Positions 36,401 to 45,166 are shown, counted from the first letter of the stretch. The stretch is 64,000 bases of DNA from Ruminococcaceae bacterium R-25 (GCA_003149065.1 QGFZ01000003.1:248001-312000); one strand, 5' to 3'. Numbers and translations are program-made. Notes: generated from the sequence alone by a model not told the origin.

Positions 36401-37588
36401 GCAAGAATTGCCGAGCAGATGAGAAAAGCTGAAGAAGCAAGAAAGGCAGATGAACTCAGAAAGGCCGAGGCGGCTAGGAAGGCTGAAGAAGTAAGACGTG
36501 CCGCAGAAGCTAAGAAAGCTGAGGAAGCAAGAATTGCCGAAGAAACAAGAAAGGCGGCTGAGGAGGCTGCAAGAGCAGCTGAGTTAGTTAAGCAGGAAGA
36601 GGCTAAAAAGGCTGCAGAAGAAGCTTTGGCAGCAGAGCGCGCAAAGAAGGCCGCTGAAGAAGCTGCTAAGGCAGCTGAAGAGGCAAAGGCTGCTGCAGAG
36701 GCTAAGCTCGCTGAAGCTCAGAAGGCCAGAGAGGCTGCTGATGCAGCAAGAGAAGCCAGAGCAGAGAGAGCTAAGGCTCAGGCAAAGACTTCCGCATTCT
36801 TCAGAAACACATTGGCTACATCCGAGAATACTGTGGCTCCGGGCATTTCCGCTTTGGCTTCTGCTGAAGGTTATGACAAGATGCTCGACAGCAAGAAGGA
36901 GAAGGTATCCGAGGCCAAGGAAAGCTCCAAGGTCAGCGAGATCAAGAGCAATCCTCTCATGTCATTTAAGAGTGGCTCTTCTTCCGGCGTAGGCGCTTCC
37001 GCATCAACAAACATTTCCGGACCTTCGATTTCAAAGGAAAAGGCAAAGTCTTCTTCCAATTCTAACCAGTTAGGAAGCATTCTTGCAGGCAACACACATA
37101 ACAATTCCGGCAGAGCACCGGTTTGGGCTTCACCTGCAATGGCAAGAGTTTCCGCTTTCAAGGAAAGTGACGAAGCAAGAGAAGCAAGAGAGCGCGAAGA
37201 ACAGAAGCGCATCGAAGAACAAGAGGCTAAGAAGGCTGCTGAAGAAAAGGCAAAGTCCGCTTATACGAGCATTGCCGATTCAGCCAAGACTCATAAGTCA
37301 GCATTCTTCAAGAGAGCTACGACAGGACGCGACGGATCAGCTGAACAGGACGGACACGTTTCTGCTTATGGCGGAATTGTAAGACCTTCTGCTATAGTTG
37401 ATGAAGAACGTGATCCTAATAAGAACAGGACCGCACCTGCAATGGGCGCAGCATTGGAAGGCCAGAGACCTTCGATCATGGATCCGAATGCTAAGGCTGC
37501 TCCTACAGCTGCAAGACCTATGGCAGGATTTAGGGGACTTGACGGAGATAAGAATCCGTCAGAAGAAGATAAGCAGGATATCAGCTGA
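33482..37588 (+). CDS. Stalked surface protein with cytoplasmic FKPA motifs and long coiled coil
   Basis: A 1368-residue single-pass protein. Order: signal peptide (1-37); beta domain (about 40-140) resembling the GH5 N-terminal domain; Thr/Pro/Lys stalk with 12 exact KKATATPT octapeptides (170-265); Thr-rich stretch; transmembrane helix (about 399-421). The cytoplasmic part begins with about 400 disordered residues bearing roughly nine xxFKPA-like motifs. An Ala/Glu/Lys/Arg coiled coil follows (about 822-1103), then a disordered tail. GGAGG supports ATG 33482; a TTG one codon earlier is possible. It looks like an outside binding domain tied to an internal scaffold. It heads an operon with the VYGPP protein and the radical SAM enzyme. 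No known family recognised. Confidence 0.75.
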   Translation: MTGSYSGRFSIKSICMLLCVLIGFSFALQFVDVQDVQAAGTAGTVEVKNAKSWGDEGGFNVVIEDFGKGYVTIIFEFNCSANLSCSGPVKIISDGEQKCKVQFNGWGGKPNGNYYISVNGTDLPDPLKVKVVSKDIHVTPTPKPTDPPKPTATNTPTPKPTNTNTPKPTKKATATPTKKATATPTKKATATPTKKATATPTKKATATPTKKATATPTKKATATPTKKATATPTKKATATPTKKATATPTKKATATPTKKATATPTKKATNTPVPTHTPVPTNTKAPTKAPTKAPKPTNTKAPKPTATTAPVETEAPTPTETIIDTTTTTTTVTTTDPNETVAGGAAAFISESDPDATTTTTTSNDSGNTETGDGTPTPTPTPTPVIAALAATGKKKGPTGPFWLWIILLVLAAGAFIARYKYLKDKEELEGVDLAIAFIPGVPFIADKFGYLGPVKKMTSASTPATSANSSRSFNTATAMKELKAMEAGEINPFKPAPGTEAKPAQQKGPMKLPSDRSVESPKATTDSKYHSNLRPVAKPAEKPAMKSNAFNRSATASAQGQAKTALGGAAGTTATARTINNKPSSPFKPTNASGIQTNVNAVAQNNAMKNAMRTDNRLESKPSAQKPINSAFKPAVATAAKPEASAPAATGAFKPAGTTAAKPAVTKPVNSAFKSAGTTAAKTEAAKPIQDHAAKNAFKPANTADKKPAFGNLFKPASTTAVAEKTAKPEADVAQGTVGSQTSIVGGLPRVNRSMQNSAMKDIFKPSKVPGTLPSADPSAVSPFKSAVTPAVTPAALAGTAVVAAAVKDEKKTEPIKRPKNELTPEQKAEREKAAKLLEERRAAQAARVEEIRKNAEAKRAEAEKKAAEEARQAEEARKAEEARRAEEARKVEEARKAEDARKAKEAAEAAERARLEEQRKAEEAIRLAAIAKAEAEAKAEEARKIQEALKEAEKARIEEAKKAQEARRAEEARIAEQMRKAEEARKADELRKAEAARKAEEVRRAAEAKKAEEARIAEETRKAAEEAARAAELVKQEEAKKAAEEALAAERAKKAAEEAAKAAEEAKAAAEAKLAEAQKAREAADAAREARAERAKAQAKTSAFFRNTLATSENTVAPGISALASAEGYDKMLDSKKEKVSEAKESSKVSEIKSNPLMSFKSGSSSGVGASASTNISGPSISKEKAKSSSNSNQLGSILAGNTHNNSGRAPVWASPAMARVSAFKESDEAREAREREEQKRIEEQEAKKAAEEKAKSAYTSIADSAKTHKSAFFKRATTGRDGSAEQDGHVSAYGGIVRPSAIVDEERDPNKNRTAPAMGAALEGQRPSIMDPNAKAAPTAARPMAGFRGLDGDKNPSEEDKQDIS
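33989..34276 (+). repeat. 24-bp tandem repeat, 12 copies
   Basis: Twelve in-frame 24-bp units encode KKATATPT without a single amino-acid change, followed by a partial unit. Third codon positions vary (GCT/GCA/GCG, ACA/ACG), so the array is not freshly amplified. It forms the extracellular stalk. Confidence 0.95.
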
Positions 37589-37612
37589 GATTGATCAGGA
37601 GGTTATGAACCG

Positions 37613-37972
37613 ATGAAAAGATCGAAAAAGCCGTTAACATTTGCAGCGATTGCAGCAAGCATCGGTGCTTTGAGCTTAGCAGTTGAAGCGTGCGTCTACG
37701 GACCTCCGAATCCGCGTGAGACGAATGTCTACGGACCTCCGCCGGATACTTCAATAACTTCTGCTGAAACTAATGACGAGACAAAGGATACTTTGCCCGG
37801 CACTAAGCCTGATGGTGATAATAACAACGAAGTCGGCGTTTACGGACCTCCGCCGGATGAGACTCTGGACGGACCTGAAGTAGATGTATACGGACCTCCT
37901 CCGGGAGAATATGACGAACCTGACGGAAATGAAACTGTTGTTTACGGACCTCCGGAAGATTTTGATAACTGA
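37613..37972 (+). CDS. Small exported protein with five VYGPP repeats (likely radical SAM substrate)
   Basis: A 119-residue protein. A basic N terminus and hydrophobic stretch (residues 8-24) end in VEAC, a lipobox-like site with Cys27; the Glu before Ala is unusual for a lipobox. Right after the Cys comes the first of five VYGPP motifs (residues 28-32, 39-43, 76-80, 92-96, 110-114). The spacers are rich in Asp, Glu, Asn, Gly and Pro. Nothing else is conserved, so the motif is presumably the functional unit. The radical SAM gene starts 9 bases after the stop. I recall rSAM/lipoprotein pairs in Bacteroidetes with a Cys followed by a YGxP-type motif; this may be a multi-copy relative. AGGAGG precedes the ATG at 37613. 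Confidence 0.75.
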   Translation: MKRSKKPLTFAAIAASIGALSLAVEACVYGPPNPRETNVYGPPPDTSITSAETNDETKDTLPGTKPDGDNNNEVGVYGPPPDETLDGPEVDVYGPPPGEYDEPDGNETVVYGPPEDFDN

Positions 37973-37981
37973 TAATTTAAC

Positions 37982-39055
37982 GTGGATATAATTGAAGCTA
38001 AAAAGGCTTATCTTGACCAGAAAGCCGAGATGAGAGCCAGGCTGTTTAAGAAGCCTGAGCTGATCTACCTGTTTTTTGAACTTACCAGAAGCTGCAACTC
38101 GAAGTGTTTTCATTGCGGCAGTTCCTGCGAGCCCGGTTTAGGCCATGGACCCGACAAGGAAGCTTTCAAGGCGGTTTTAGATGATGTAAAGGAGCACTTT
38201 GATCTTAAGGATGTACAGCTCTGCATAACGGGCGGAGAGCCGCTCCTTTATCCTGATTTTGAAGAACTTCTGGGCTATGCGGTAGATCAGGGCTTCCATT
38301 GGGGCATGACCACAAATGCAACCCTTATTACCAAAGACGTTGCCGACATGCTCGCAAGAGTAAAGATGGGCACTGTATCTGTCAGCATCGACGGTCTCCG
38401 TGATACGCATGACAGGCAGAGAGGCATCAAAGGCGGCTACGACAGGGCGATGGAGGGAATCCAGAACCTCATTGACCGTAAGGCTTTCAAGCATATCCAG
38501 GTAACAACTGTTGTTAACCACAAGAACATAGGCGAGTTAGATGAGCTCTATGAGATCCTGGATAAGATCGATCTAGATTCATGGAGAGTAATAGGTATCG
38601 AGCCGATGGGAAGGGCATTGGATTACCCTGACATGCTCCTTACGCCTGATGACCAGAGATATATCTTTAATTTCATAAGAGAAAAGAGAGAGCAGGGAAT
38701 ACCTGTAAACTACGGATGTTCCCATTTTTTAGGTCTTGAATTTGAAAGAGAAGTAAGAGATTGGTTCTTCTACTGCGGTGCCGGAACCCATACTGCGGCA
38801 ATAAGAGTCAACGGCGATATTACAGCCTGCCTTGATATTGAGGAAAGACCTGAGTTCGTTCAGGGAAATATCTATAAGGATAAGTTCAGCGACGTATGGT
38901 TTAACCGCTTCCAGGTATTCAGACAGCCCCTGTCCAATCTTTGCGAAGACTGCAGGAAATGCGAATGGGAGAAGTGGTGTGCCGGCGGATCCAGACACTG
39001 CTTTGATTACGATAACAATAAGCAGAGGGTCTGCTTCAAGGACATTCTCTTTTAA
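37982..39055 (+). CDS. Radical SAM/SPASM enzyme, rSAM/lipoprotein-system type
   Basis: A 357-residue enzyme. Cys38, Cys42 and Cys45 (CNSKCFHC) bind the SAM [4Fe-4S] cluster, followed by TGGEPLL near 83 and the SVSIDGL strand near 130. The C-terminal 100 residues hold a Cys-rich SPASM-like domain (CGAGTH, CLDIEE, CEDCRKC, WCAGG). GFHWGMTTNA, NYGCSHFLG, EVRDWFFYCGAG and VQGNIYKDKFSDVW match my memory of the Bacteroidetes maturase family paired with small lipoproteins. SPASM enzymes usually modify peptides; the VYGPP protein upstream is the obvious target. The start is GTG 37982 without a clear ribosome binding site, so translation is probably coupled. ATG 38030 would cut conserved-looking sequence. 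Confidence 0.85.
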   Translation: MDIIEAKKAYLDQKAEMRARLFKKPELIYLFFELTRSCNSKCFHCGSSCEPGLGHGPDKEAFKAVLDDVKEHFDLKDVQLCITGGEPLLYPDFEELLGYAVDQGFHWGMTTNATLITKDVADMLARVKMGTVSVSIDGLRDTHDRQRGIKGGYDRAMEGIQNLIDRKAFKHIQVTTVVNHKNIGELDELYEILDKIDLDSWRVIGIEPMGRALDYPDMLLTPDDQRYIFNFIREKREQGIPVNYGCSHFLGLEFEREVRDWFFYCGAGTHTAAIRVNGDITACLDIEERPEFVQGNIYKDKFSDVWFNRFQVFRQPLSNLCEDCRKCEWEKWCAGGSRHCFDYDNNKQRVCFKDILF

Positions 39056-39113
39056 TAATTTTTATAAAGTGTATTATTAAAGGTACGGAACTTTCTCTAA
39101 GGGGAGAAGCTTA

Positions 39114-39923
39114 ATGTACCAGAGAATCGCAATCATAACCGGTGCTTCATCAGGCATAGGAAAGGCTTTTATTGAGCTCCTTGCTAATGATAGCGGTGAA
39201 TTTTTCAAGACTCCTTTTGATGAGATATGGGCGGTTGCAAGACGAGGTGATGCGCTTAATGAGCTGGCTTCGTCCATAGGAGGCGGAAAGATCGTTCCGG
39301 TTGTTGCAGATCTCGCATCTGATTCAGGCATCCAAACAATTGAAGATAAGTTAAAAGCAGAAGAACCCAAAGTAGGTCTTCTGATAAATTCTGCCGGCAT
39401 GGGCGTAAAAGGTCCAATGGCAGATAAGCCTGCCAAGGCTTTGGGCGATACAGTAAAGATTAACTGCGAGGCCTTAAGCGAAATGATAAGGATAACTGTG
39501 CCTTACATGGAGCCACAAGGACGCACACATTCCAAGATAATAAATATCGGTTCGTCTGCAGGCTTTTTGCCGCAGCCCGGATTTGCTTGCTATGCGGCGA
39601 GTAAGTCTTATGTGATCTCTTTTTCTAGAGCAATGTCCATCGAGCTTAAGCCTAAGGGAATCGATGTTTTGGTCGTATGCCCCGGCCCTGTTGCCACGGA
39701 TTTCCAGAGAAGGGCGACTGACGGAAGAGAGACAAACTTTACAGATTGGCGTAAGAATTTTGTTATCGATCCTGTTAAGCTCTCAAGAGCAACATTAAAA
39801 GCTTCTGCGAAGGGAAGAAGGATGCTCTCGTATCCGTTCTCGCAAAAACTCTTGCACTTTGCTTCAAAGGCCATACCGGTATCCTGGATCCTGGCTTTCG
39901 AGAGCAAATCTATTAAGGAATAA
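39114..39923 (+). CDS. Short-chain dehydrogenase/reductase (SDR)
   Basis: A 269-residue classical SDR. The cofactor motif TGASSGIG (residues 9-16), NSAGMG near 90, and the catalytic Ser/Tyr/Lys (SSAGF, then YAASK near 160) are all present. Substrate cannot be read from sequence; homologues reduce ketones or fatty-acid-like carbonyls. The start has an AGGGGAGA site. The SCP2-like protein follows after 24 bases with its own AAAGGAGTGA, so both may act on lipids. Confidence 0.85.
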   Translation: MYQRIAIITGASSGIGKAFIELLANDSGEFFKTPFDEIWAVARRGDALNELASSIGGGKIVPVVADLASDSGIQTIEDKLKAEEPKVGLLINSAGMGVKGPMADKPAKALGDTVKINCEALSEMIRITVPYMEPQGRTHSKIINIGSSAGFLPQPGFACYAASKSYVISFSRAMSIELKPKGIDVLVVCPGPVATDFQRRATDGRETNFTDWRKNFVIDPVKLSRATLKASAKGRRMLSYPFSQKLLHFASKAIPVSWILAFESKSIKE

Positions 39924-39947
39924 ATATTTATAAAGGAGTGATCAGTC

Positions 39948-40283
39948 ATGGCAAAGAAGGTAGAACCCAGATTCGGCAGCATCTTCAAAGCAGTTGAGGA
40001 AAAGGCAAAAAAGGTGTCTTTTCTCCAGGATACGGCTACCCAGATTACATTGAACGGCAACCTTGATAATCTGCCGTTATATGTAAAGGTTGAAGATGGT
40101 ATCGCAGAGGTTGCTCCTTATGAATATATCAATGCGCCTTTTTATATTGATGCGGATGCAGAGACATTTGCGGCTGTATTAAACGGCAACAAGGATTTCG
40201 TTGTGGCAGTAGCACAGGGCAGCATAACTATTAACGGCGATGCGGTTCAGGCAGTTGTTTTCTGCAGGACGATGTTCGGCTGA
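39948..40283 (+). CDS. SCP2-like sterol/lipid-carrier domain protein
   Basis: A 111-residue single-domain protein. LYVKVEDGIAEVAP, the PFYIDADAETFAAVLNGNKD segment and QGSITINGD match the SCP2 sterol-carrier fold, which binds hydrophobic ligands in a tunnel. It follows the SDR gene. The 140-base gap after it holds an imperfect hairpin (about 40302-40332) without a T-run, and then the next gene's promoter. Confidence 0.7.
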   Translation: MAKKVEPRFGSIFKAVEEKAKKVSFLQDTATQITLNGNLDNLPLYVKVEDGIAEVAPYEYINAPFYIDADAETFAAVLNGNKDFVVAVAQGSITINGDAVQAVVFCRTMFG

Positions 40284-40406
40284 TTTAAATACTATTAACA
40301 AGTTGTTTAGCCTTTGGTACCCGGTGCCTAACAGTTTCTTTATATTCGTTCGTTATACTCAAATTATGATGAACAACCGGGCAAGCATTCTTTTAATTTA
40401 CTAATT

Positions 40407-40415
40407 TGATATAAT
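40407..40415 (+). promoter_or_regulatory. Extended -10 promoter directly before the SASA-like gene
   Basis: TGATATAAT is a perfect extended -10 box. The ATG at 40424 is only 8 bases further, so the transcript probably begins at or next to the start codon. No usable ribosome binding site exists. Confidence 0.6.
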
Positions 40416-40423
40416 AAAAAGGT

Positions 40424-42001
40424 ATGGCAATTAAACTTAACGGCATTTTCAAAGATAAGATGGTCTTCCAGTGGGGCGCTGAGCTTCGTGTGTTCGGCTA
40501 TTGCGATAAGACCTGTGTCATAAGAGCCTCCCTCATTAAGGCTGGGGATGTGGTATCGACAGGTACCTGTGGCACAGAGCAGGACGGAAGTTTCCTTATC
40601 TGCCTGGAACCGGTCGATGAACCGGGTGGTCCTTATGAGATCAAAGTCTTTGAAGATGATATAGAAGTATCCAAGATCTCAGATGTTTATGCCGGTGAAG
40701 TCTGGCTCGCTGCAGGCGGCGGAAACATGGATTATCCGCTGACCAGATCTGAATTTGCCAAGTTCATCATTCCAAAGATCGGCGATACCGAGATAAGGTT
40801 TTACAGGGTTCCTTCTTTCGGACACTTGAATGAAGCCCAGGCTAAGGCTGAGGCTGAGACGGAGTGGATCGATATCAACAGTGATACCTGTGGTGCAATG
40901 AGCGCCGTAGCTTTCTATTTTGCGAGAGAACTGGAATCCAGACTCGATGCAAAGATCGGAATCATCCAGTGCTGTGCGACAAGATCTACCATCGATAACT
41001 GGCAGAGCGTGGAATCACTTCTCTCCACCAAAGAGGGAAGACAATATATCAAGGATTTTGATGATGCTGCTTCCGAACTTACTCCCGAAGAGTATGACAA
41101 GGCTGATGCTGAGTACAAGGAAAAGTACGCTGAATATAACAAAGTGCTTGCTGAAGCACTCAAGGAAAACCCCTATCTGACATATCCTGAAGCAGATGCA
41201 AAGTTAGGACCTGCTCCTTGGCCGGCACCAGTCGGACATAAGTCAGCAAGGCACCCGGGCTCTGCTTTTGAGTGCATGATCCTGAGGATCGCACCTTATA
41301 CATTAAGAGGCGTTATCTTCTATCAGGGTGAGGCAGATACTGACGGACATCAGTCTGAGTACGGGCACGTTTTCGAGACCATGATCAAGGAATGGCGTGA
41401 CGTATTCTTCGATGACCAGCTGCCGTTTATCTTCTGCCAACTTCCTATGTATATTTCAAAAGACCGTAAGTATATGGGATTTGATGACATGTCCTGGCCG
41501 CTCCTTCGTGAGCAGCAGCAGATCGTTGCGATTGACATGCCCAACGTATATATGGCGGTAATAGTAGACTGCGGCGAGTTCAATAACCTGTTCCCGTCAG
41601 ATAAAAAGACTCCGGGCGACAGACTGGCACTCCTTGCTGAGAAGTTCGTATATGGTTTCGAAAAAGTCGATGCCGTATCTCCGTTCATCATTGATGCAAG
41701 AAGAGGTGAAGGCGTTGAGATCACTTTCGGAGGAGATTACCTGCTCTTGAATCTCACCGCAGGATTCGGACCTGATGACTCGGGCTTTGAAGTAGCCGGT
41801 GAAGACGGCCAGTTTTTCCCTGCTGAAGCAAATGTTGACTTCGACGGAAAGACTATCCTGTTGTCATGCCCGCTCGTTGAATTCCCTTCGAAGGTAAGAT
41901 ATGCATTCTTCTCATACGGACCTACACCTCTGCATGCCCAGAACGGTCTTACCGCAACACCTTTCCAGGTAAGAATTGATAAGGATTTAGGCGGCGCTTA
42001 A
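40424..42001 (+). CDS. SASA-family (sialate O-acetylesterase-like) protein, catalytic residues missing
   Basis: A 525-residue protein without signal peptide. It has an N-terminal beta domain and then the SASA esterase core: GEVWLAAGGGNMDYPL near 95, YQGEADTDGH near 303, and a PGDRLALLAEK helix near 395. Active members have GQSNM with the nucleophilic Ser and an (I/L)HP motif with the catalytic His. Here these are GGGNM (Gly100) and LFP (Phe390), so neither residue is present. Deacetylation by the usual mechanism should be impossible. Binding or regulation is the alternative. The start is ATG 40424, apparently leaderless. The CBS gene overlaps its stop by one base. Confidence 0.75.
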   Translation: MAIKLNGIFKDKMVFQWGAELRVFGYCDKTCVIRASLIKAGDVVSTGTCGTEQDGSFLICLEPVDEPGGPYEIKVFEDDIEVSKISDVYAGEVWLAAGGGNMDYPLTRSEFAKFIIPKIGDTEIRFYRVPSFGHLNEAQAKAEAETEWIDINSDTCGAMSAVAFYFARELESRLDAKIGIIQCCATRSTIDNWQSVESLLSTKEGRQYIKDFDDAASELTPEEYDKADAEYKEKYAEYNKVLAEALKENPYLTYPEADAKLGPAPWPAPVGHKSARHPGSAFECMILRIAPYTLRGVIFYQGEADTDGHQSEYGHVFETMIKEWRDVFFDDQLPFIFCQLPMYISKDRKYMGFDDMSWPLLREQQQIVAIDMPNVYMAVIVDCGEFNNLFPSDKKTPGDRLALLAEKFVYGFEKVDAVSPFIIDARRGEGVEITFGGDYLLLNLTAGFGPDDSGFEVAGEDGQFFPAEANVDFDGKTILLSCPLVEFPSKVRYAFFSYGPTPLHAQNGLTATPFQVRIDKDLGGA

Positions 42002-42432
42002 TGAATATTGCTTTTTTTACACGTCCTAAGCAGGAAATAACGGTTCTTTATACGGACTTTACTGTCCGCCAGGCATTGGAAAAGATGCACCACAGCAGAT
42101 ATACTGCAGTTCCGGTTCTTGACCGCGAAGGCCACTATGTCGGAACAGTAAGCGAAGGTGACCTTCTCTGGTTCATAGTAAAAGGCGAGGGTGGAGAGCC
42201 GCACACGATGGCTATCGAGAGTTTAGAGGATTTCAAGTTATCCGATGTCCCGCTCAACAAGTTCAAGAACCAGCCGATATCGATCAACTCCGCTATTGAG
42301 GACCTGATCATAAGATCCATGGAGACGAACTTCGTTCCGATAACAGATGACCGCGGGATCTTTATAGGAATCGTTACGAGAAGATCCATCATCAAACATT
42401 ATTACGAGAAAAACATACTGCCGCCCGAGTAA
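42001..42432 (+). CDS. CBS-domain pair protein
   Basis: A 143-residue protein made of two CBS motifs (YTAVPVLDREGHYVGTVSEGDL near 38-60 and NFVPITDDRGIFIGIVTRR near 105-125). CBS pairs sense adenine nucleotides or SAM. No effector domain is attached. It overlaps the SASA-like gene (TAATG), so the two are translated together, which suggests that this protein senses something for its partner or the cell. Confidence 0.85.
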   Translation: MNIAFFTRPKQEITVLYTDFTVRQALEKMHHSRYTAVPVLDREGHYVGTVSEGDLLWFIVKGEGGEPHTMAIESLEDFKLSDVPLNKFKNQPISINSAIEDLIIRSMETNFVPITDDRGIFIGIVTRRSIIKHYYEKNILPPE

Positions 42433-42449
42433 AGCGGCAGTATGTTTTT
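42414..42449. terminator. Bidirectional terminator overlapping the CBS gene end
   Basis: CATACTGCCGC (42414-42424) and its exact complement (42434-42444) flank a loop that contains the stop codon. TTTTT follows on both strands. It ends both the CBS transcript and the convergent membrane-protein gene. Confidence 0.92.
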
Positions 42450-42461
42450 CCTTATGATTTA

Positions 42462-43835
42462 TCAGATCGTTTCTTCGGCGATCTTCTTGCGCTTTTGCTT
42501 CCGCCTGAGCTTTCTGGTCTCTTTTATCTCCTGCTTGACGGGCTCAAAATCCTTTAGGTCCAGAAGTTCTGAGATCATTTCCGTCTGAGGCTTATATCTT
42601 GTGGACATTACGACTTCGAACCTCAGATCCTCCGTCCTGATCTTTAAGAACCTTGCGCAGGATTCAAGATAGAAAGGCTTATCCTCATGCTGTTTTCTTA
42701 AGTCATTCCAGGAGATGATATAGGGTTTTCTGATAAAACGCTTGTAAACGACATCTATCTTATCGCCTTCTTTTATGAGCCATACTCTGGAACGCTTGGC
42801 GAGCCTTGCAACACCGTGGAAAGTGTAAAGGGACATAGCGATCTCCATATCGGGATAGAGCTTTTTAAGTCTTTTCGGGACGTGCTTTTCGATCTTCGGG
42901 ATCTCATCATTGCGCTTGAAGATCTTACGAAGGATCGTGAAAACATAGACATCCTTGTAGTACTGTGAATTTCTCTTAAGTATCCTGAACAGGAACAGTC
43001 CTAAGACCGCGAGATGTACGCTTATGATGAAGCTTATGACAGGTGCAAAGATCTGGAGGACGAGAAGCACTGCGTGGATCAACGCCTTTATTATCTGCCA
43101 GATAAGGCTCGTACCTTTCATAGGGAATGCGGCAACGATCACTTCCCAGTTATCCATGCAGGAATAGTTGCAGTAGTAAATAACTGTTATGACGATGATC
43201 GTAACTCCCGCGAGAAGATACGTTCCGATGCCGGGTGTTGATGCGGCATTTTTCAAAAAGCCTGTAGAGCGGACCGCCAGAGCTGCGCCCTTTACTCCCG
43301 GAGGATCTGCTTCTAATGCATCATTGGTTACAAAAGGCAGGAGCGATATAGCTACTGTGCAGATATAACCTATGAATTTATCGAGCTTATCGATCGTTTC
43401 CTCAGATACGAATTTCGATTCTGCAAATGAGTGAACGACGATAAGGGCAGCAGCGATAAGAGAAAGGAAAACAGCGGCATAGGGATTTGCTATTGGAAGT
43501 TTTCCGATTTCTCTTAAGATCGGAACTCCGTTCAAAAAATCTGCGATGCTGCAAAGGACTGCCGAATCAGGCTGATAAACTGCAGCATTTTCTATGGCTC
43601 CCAGGATTGCGAGAACTGCCATGGTTGCTGACGGATTGACGGAAGCAGTAACTGCAGTGGAAAATGCTCCGGCATAAAAAGCGAGGTCCGTTGCAAAGCT
43701 TGCGGCATCGGCCTGGCCGGACATTCCGTAGCCTGAAGCCATGCTCACCATAGGTATCATGAGAAGGCACATGAGGCACACCAAAGCCCCCGTAGCCCTC
43801 CTCATATAAGTTTTCTTAGATTCGATTAAGCGCAT
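42462..43835 (-). CDS. Unknown multi-span membrane protein with basic C-terminal domain
   Basis: A 457-residue protein starting with a signal-peptide-like segment. About six membrane helices lie between residues 45 and 310. A soluble basic domain follows (about 320-457) that ends in a Lys/Arg-rich tail. ATG 43835 is chosen for its AGGAGG site. I recognise no family. It lies downstream of the CDP-glycerol-type transferase and YidC-sulfatase genes and could share a cell-envelope role, but nothing shows this directly. Confidence 0.55.
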   Translation of the reverse strand: MRLIESKKTYMRRATGALVCLMCLLMIPMVSMASGYGMSGQADAASFATDLAFYAGAFSTAVTASVNPSATMAVLAILGAIENAAVYQPDSAVLCSIADFLNGVPILREIGKLPIANPYAAVFLSLIAAALIVVHSFAESKFVSEETIDKLDKFIGYICTVAISLLPFVTNDALEADPPGVKGAALAVRSTGFLKNAASTPGIGTYLLAGVTIIVITVIYYCNYSCMDNWEVIVAAFPMKGTSLIWQIIKALIHAVLLVLQIFAPVISFIISVHLAVLGLFLFRILKRNSQYYKDVYVFTILRKIFKRNDEIPKIEKHVPKRLKKLYPDMEIAMSLYTFHGVARLAKRSRVWLIKEGDKIDVVYKRFIRKPYIISWNDLRKQHEDKPFYLESCARFLKIRTEDLRFEVVMSTRYKPQTEMISELLDLKDFEPVKQEIKETRKLRRKQKRKKIAEETI

Positions 43836-43936
43836 ATTTGTTCCCCTCCTTATTCCAAGCAAATAGCAGCTTAAAGCATCCGTTATCAAAAGGATACTAT
43901 CCCTATATTATACACTGACTGAAATCCGGCTATGTT

Positions 43937-45166
43937 TTAGTGCTCTTTTACTTTGCTGATGATGTAATCAGCAGATCTTTCAGCGCTCTCGCCGATATGG
44001 ACCCAGATGTCGGAACGGGCTTTTTCGCGGCCTTCTGTAAACGAGGGATCCTCTATGCATTTATCAATGAGTTCCTTGATCTTATCCTTGTTTTCATCGT
44101 TAAGCTCGAGTCCCAGTGAAGGGAGGATCTTAAATGTCCAGGGTGTCTCATCGATCCAGTCGGCATCGTAAGGCGCAGGATCGAACTTCGTATCCGTGTA
44201 GATGATCGGTTTATCGAAAACCATCGCAAATTCGAACATTACGCCTGAGAAGTCCGATATCAGGATATCTGACTGCCTTAAGACTTCGAAGTTATCGATG
44301 TCCCTGTTCCAGATGACTTTGGATTCATCGTTATATTTTGACATGAGTCTGTCTAAAAGTTCTTTCTCAACGTCAAACGACTGCGGGTGAGGTCTTACTA
44401 TAAGCTTGTAGCCTGTGGTGATCAGGTTGTCGATAAGTTCATCGCCGAATCTAGAGAGAATGCCGCTCTCGCCCCAGGAAGGTGCGAGAAGGACAGTGCG
44501 TTCGTGAGCAGGAACCTCGCCTGCCTGTTCCACGCGCTTTTTCATAACATCAAGATAAGGAACACCGCAGAGGGCATAATCTCTTTTAGGGAGTCCGCGC
44601 ATTTCTTCCAGGGCCCTTATCTGTTCCACCTGGTATTCACCTGAGAGGATAAATGCATCGTAGTGGTCTGTGCCGAACATGCGGTAAAGCGTGATGTCTT
44701 TGGCGGCATGCATTATGTGGATGTAGCAGTCGACGTTTTTAGAACGCTTCCACTGGAAAACATCAAGGCTGGGAGTAGTCGAAAATAAAACTGAAGCGTT
44801 GAGCATATTGAGTTTGGAATATGCCTTATTGCCTTCTCCTATGTACTGGCCCTTGATGTATTTATAGCCTTTCTTGAAGACCGGATCATCTTCTGAACAG
44901 GTGAGATATACAGTCTCCTGCTTCTTCTTTTCGAGCTCGTCTAAAATAGGTTCGAAAATGCTCCAGTATCTCTTTGTCTCGGCAAAAATCGCGAGTGGAA
45001 TCTTGGCACCTGATAACTTGGCGCTCTTGTCGCGTCCTGTGGCAAACTTTATCTTTACCATCAGAGCGCGCAATGAAAATACAATAACGCCGAAGATACC
45101 GAAAAGTACGGTAAAGAGCATTCCTCCCGTTCCGGGATCTATATATAAGAATTCAAGTGTGTTCAC
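43937..45166 (-). CDS. CDP-glycerol:polyol glycerophosphotransferase-like protein (TagB/TagF)
   Basis: A 409-residue protein with an N-terminal membrane anchor (about 8-33). The catalytic region has IVRPHPQS near 255 and the ISDFSGVMFEFAM motif near 310, both typical of teichoic-acid polymerases and primases that use CDP-glycerol or CDP-ribitol. It would add glycerol phosphate to a lipid-linked carrier at the inner face of the membrane. The start is GTG 45166 with a TTGAGG site. Its promoter is nearly the same as that of the next gene upstream. Confidence 0.8.
   Translation of the reverse strand: MNTLEFLYIDPGTGGMLFTVLFGIFGVIVFSLRALMVKIKFATGRDKSAKLSGAKIPLAIFAETKRYWSIFEPILDELEKKKQETVYLTCSEDDPVFKKGYKYIKGQYIGEGNKAYSKLNMLNASVLFSTTPSLDVFQWKRSKNVDCYIHIMHAAKDITLYRMFGTDHYDAFILSGEYQVEQIRALEEMRGLPKRDYALCGVPYLDVMKKRVEQAGEVPAHERTVLLAPSWGESGILSRFGDELIDNLITTGYKLIVRPHPQSFDVEKELLDRLMSKYNDESKVIWNRDIDNFEVLRQSDILISDFSGVMFEFAMVFDKPIIYTDTKFDPAPYDADWIDETPWTFKILPSLGLELNDENKDKIKELIDKCIEDPSFTEGREKARSDIWVHIGESAERSADYIISKVKEH

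Noticed and set aside
39051-39081. TTTAATAAT/ATTATTAAA inverted repeat as terminator of the radical SAM gene
   Set aside because: The stem is pure AT, overlaps the stop codon and lacks a following T-run. It is better read as AT-rich promoter DNA for the SDR gene.
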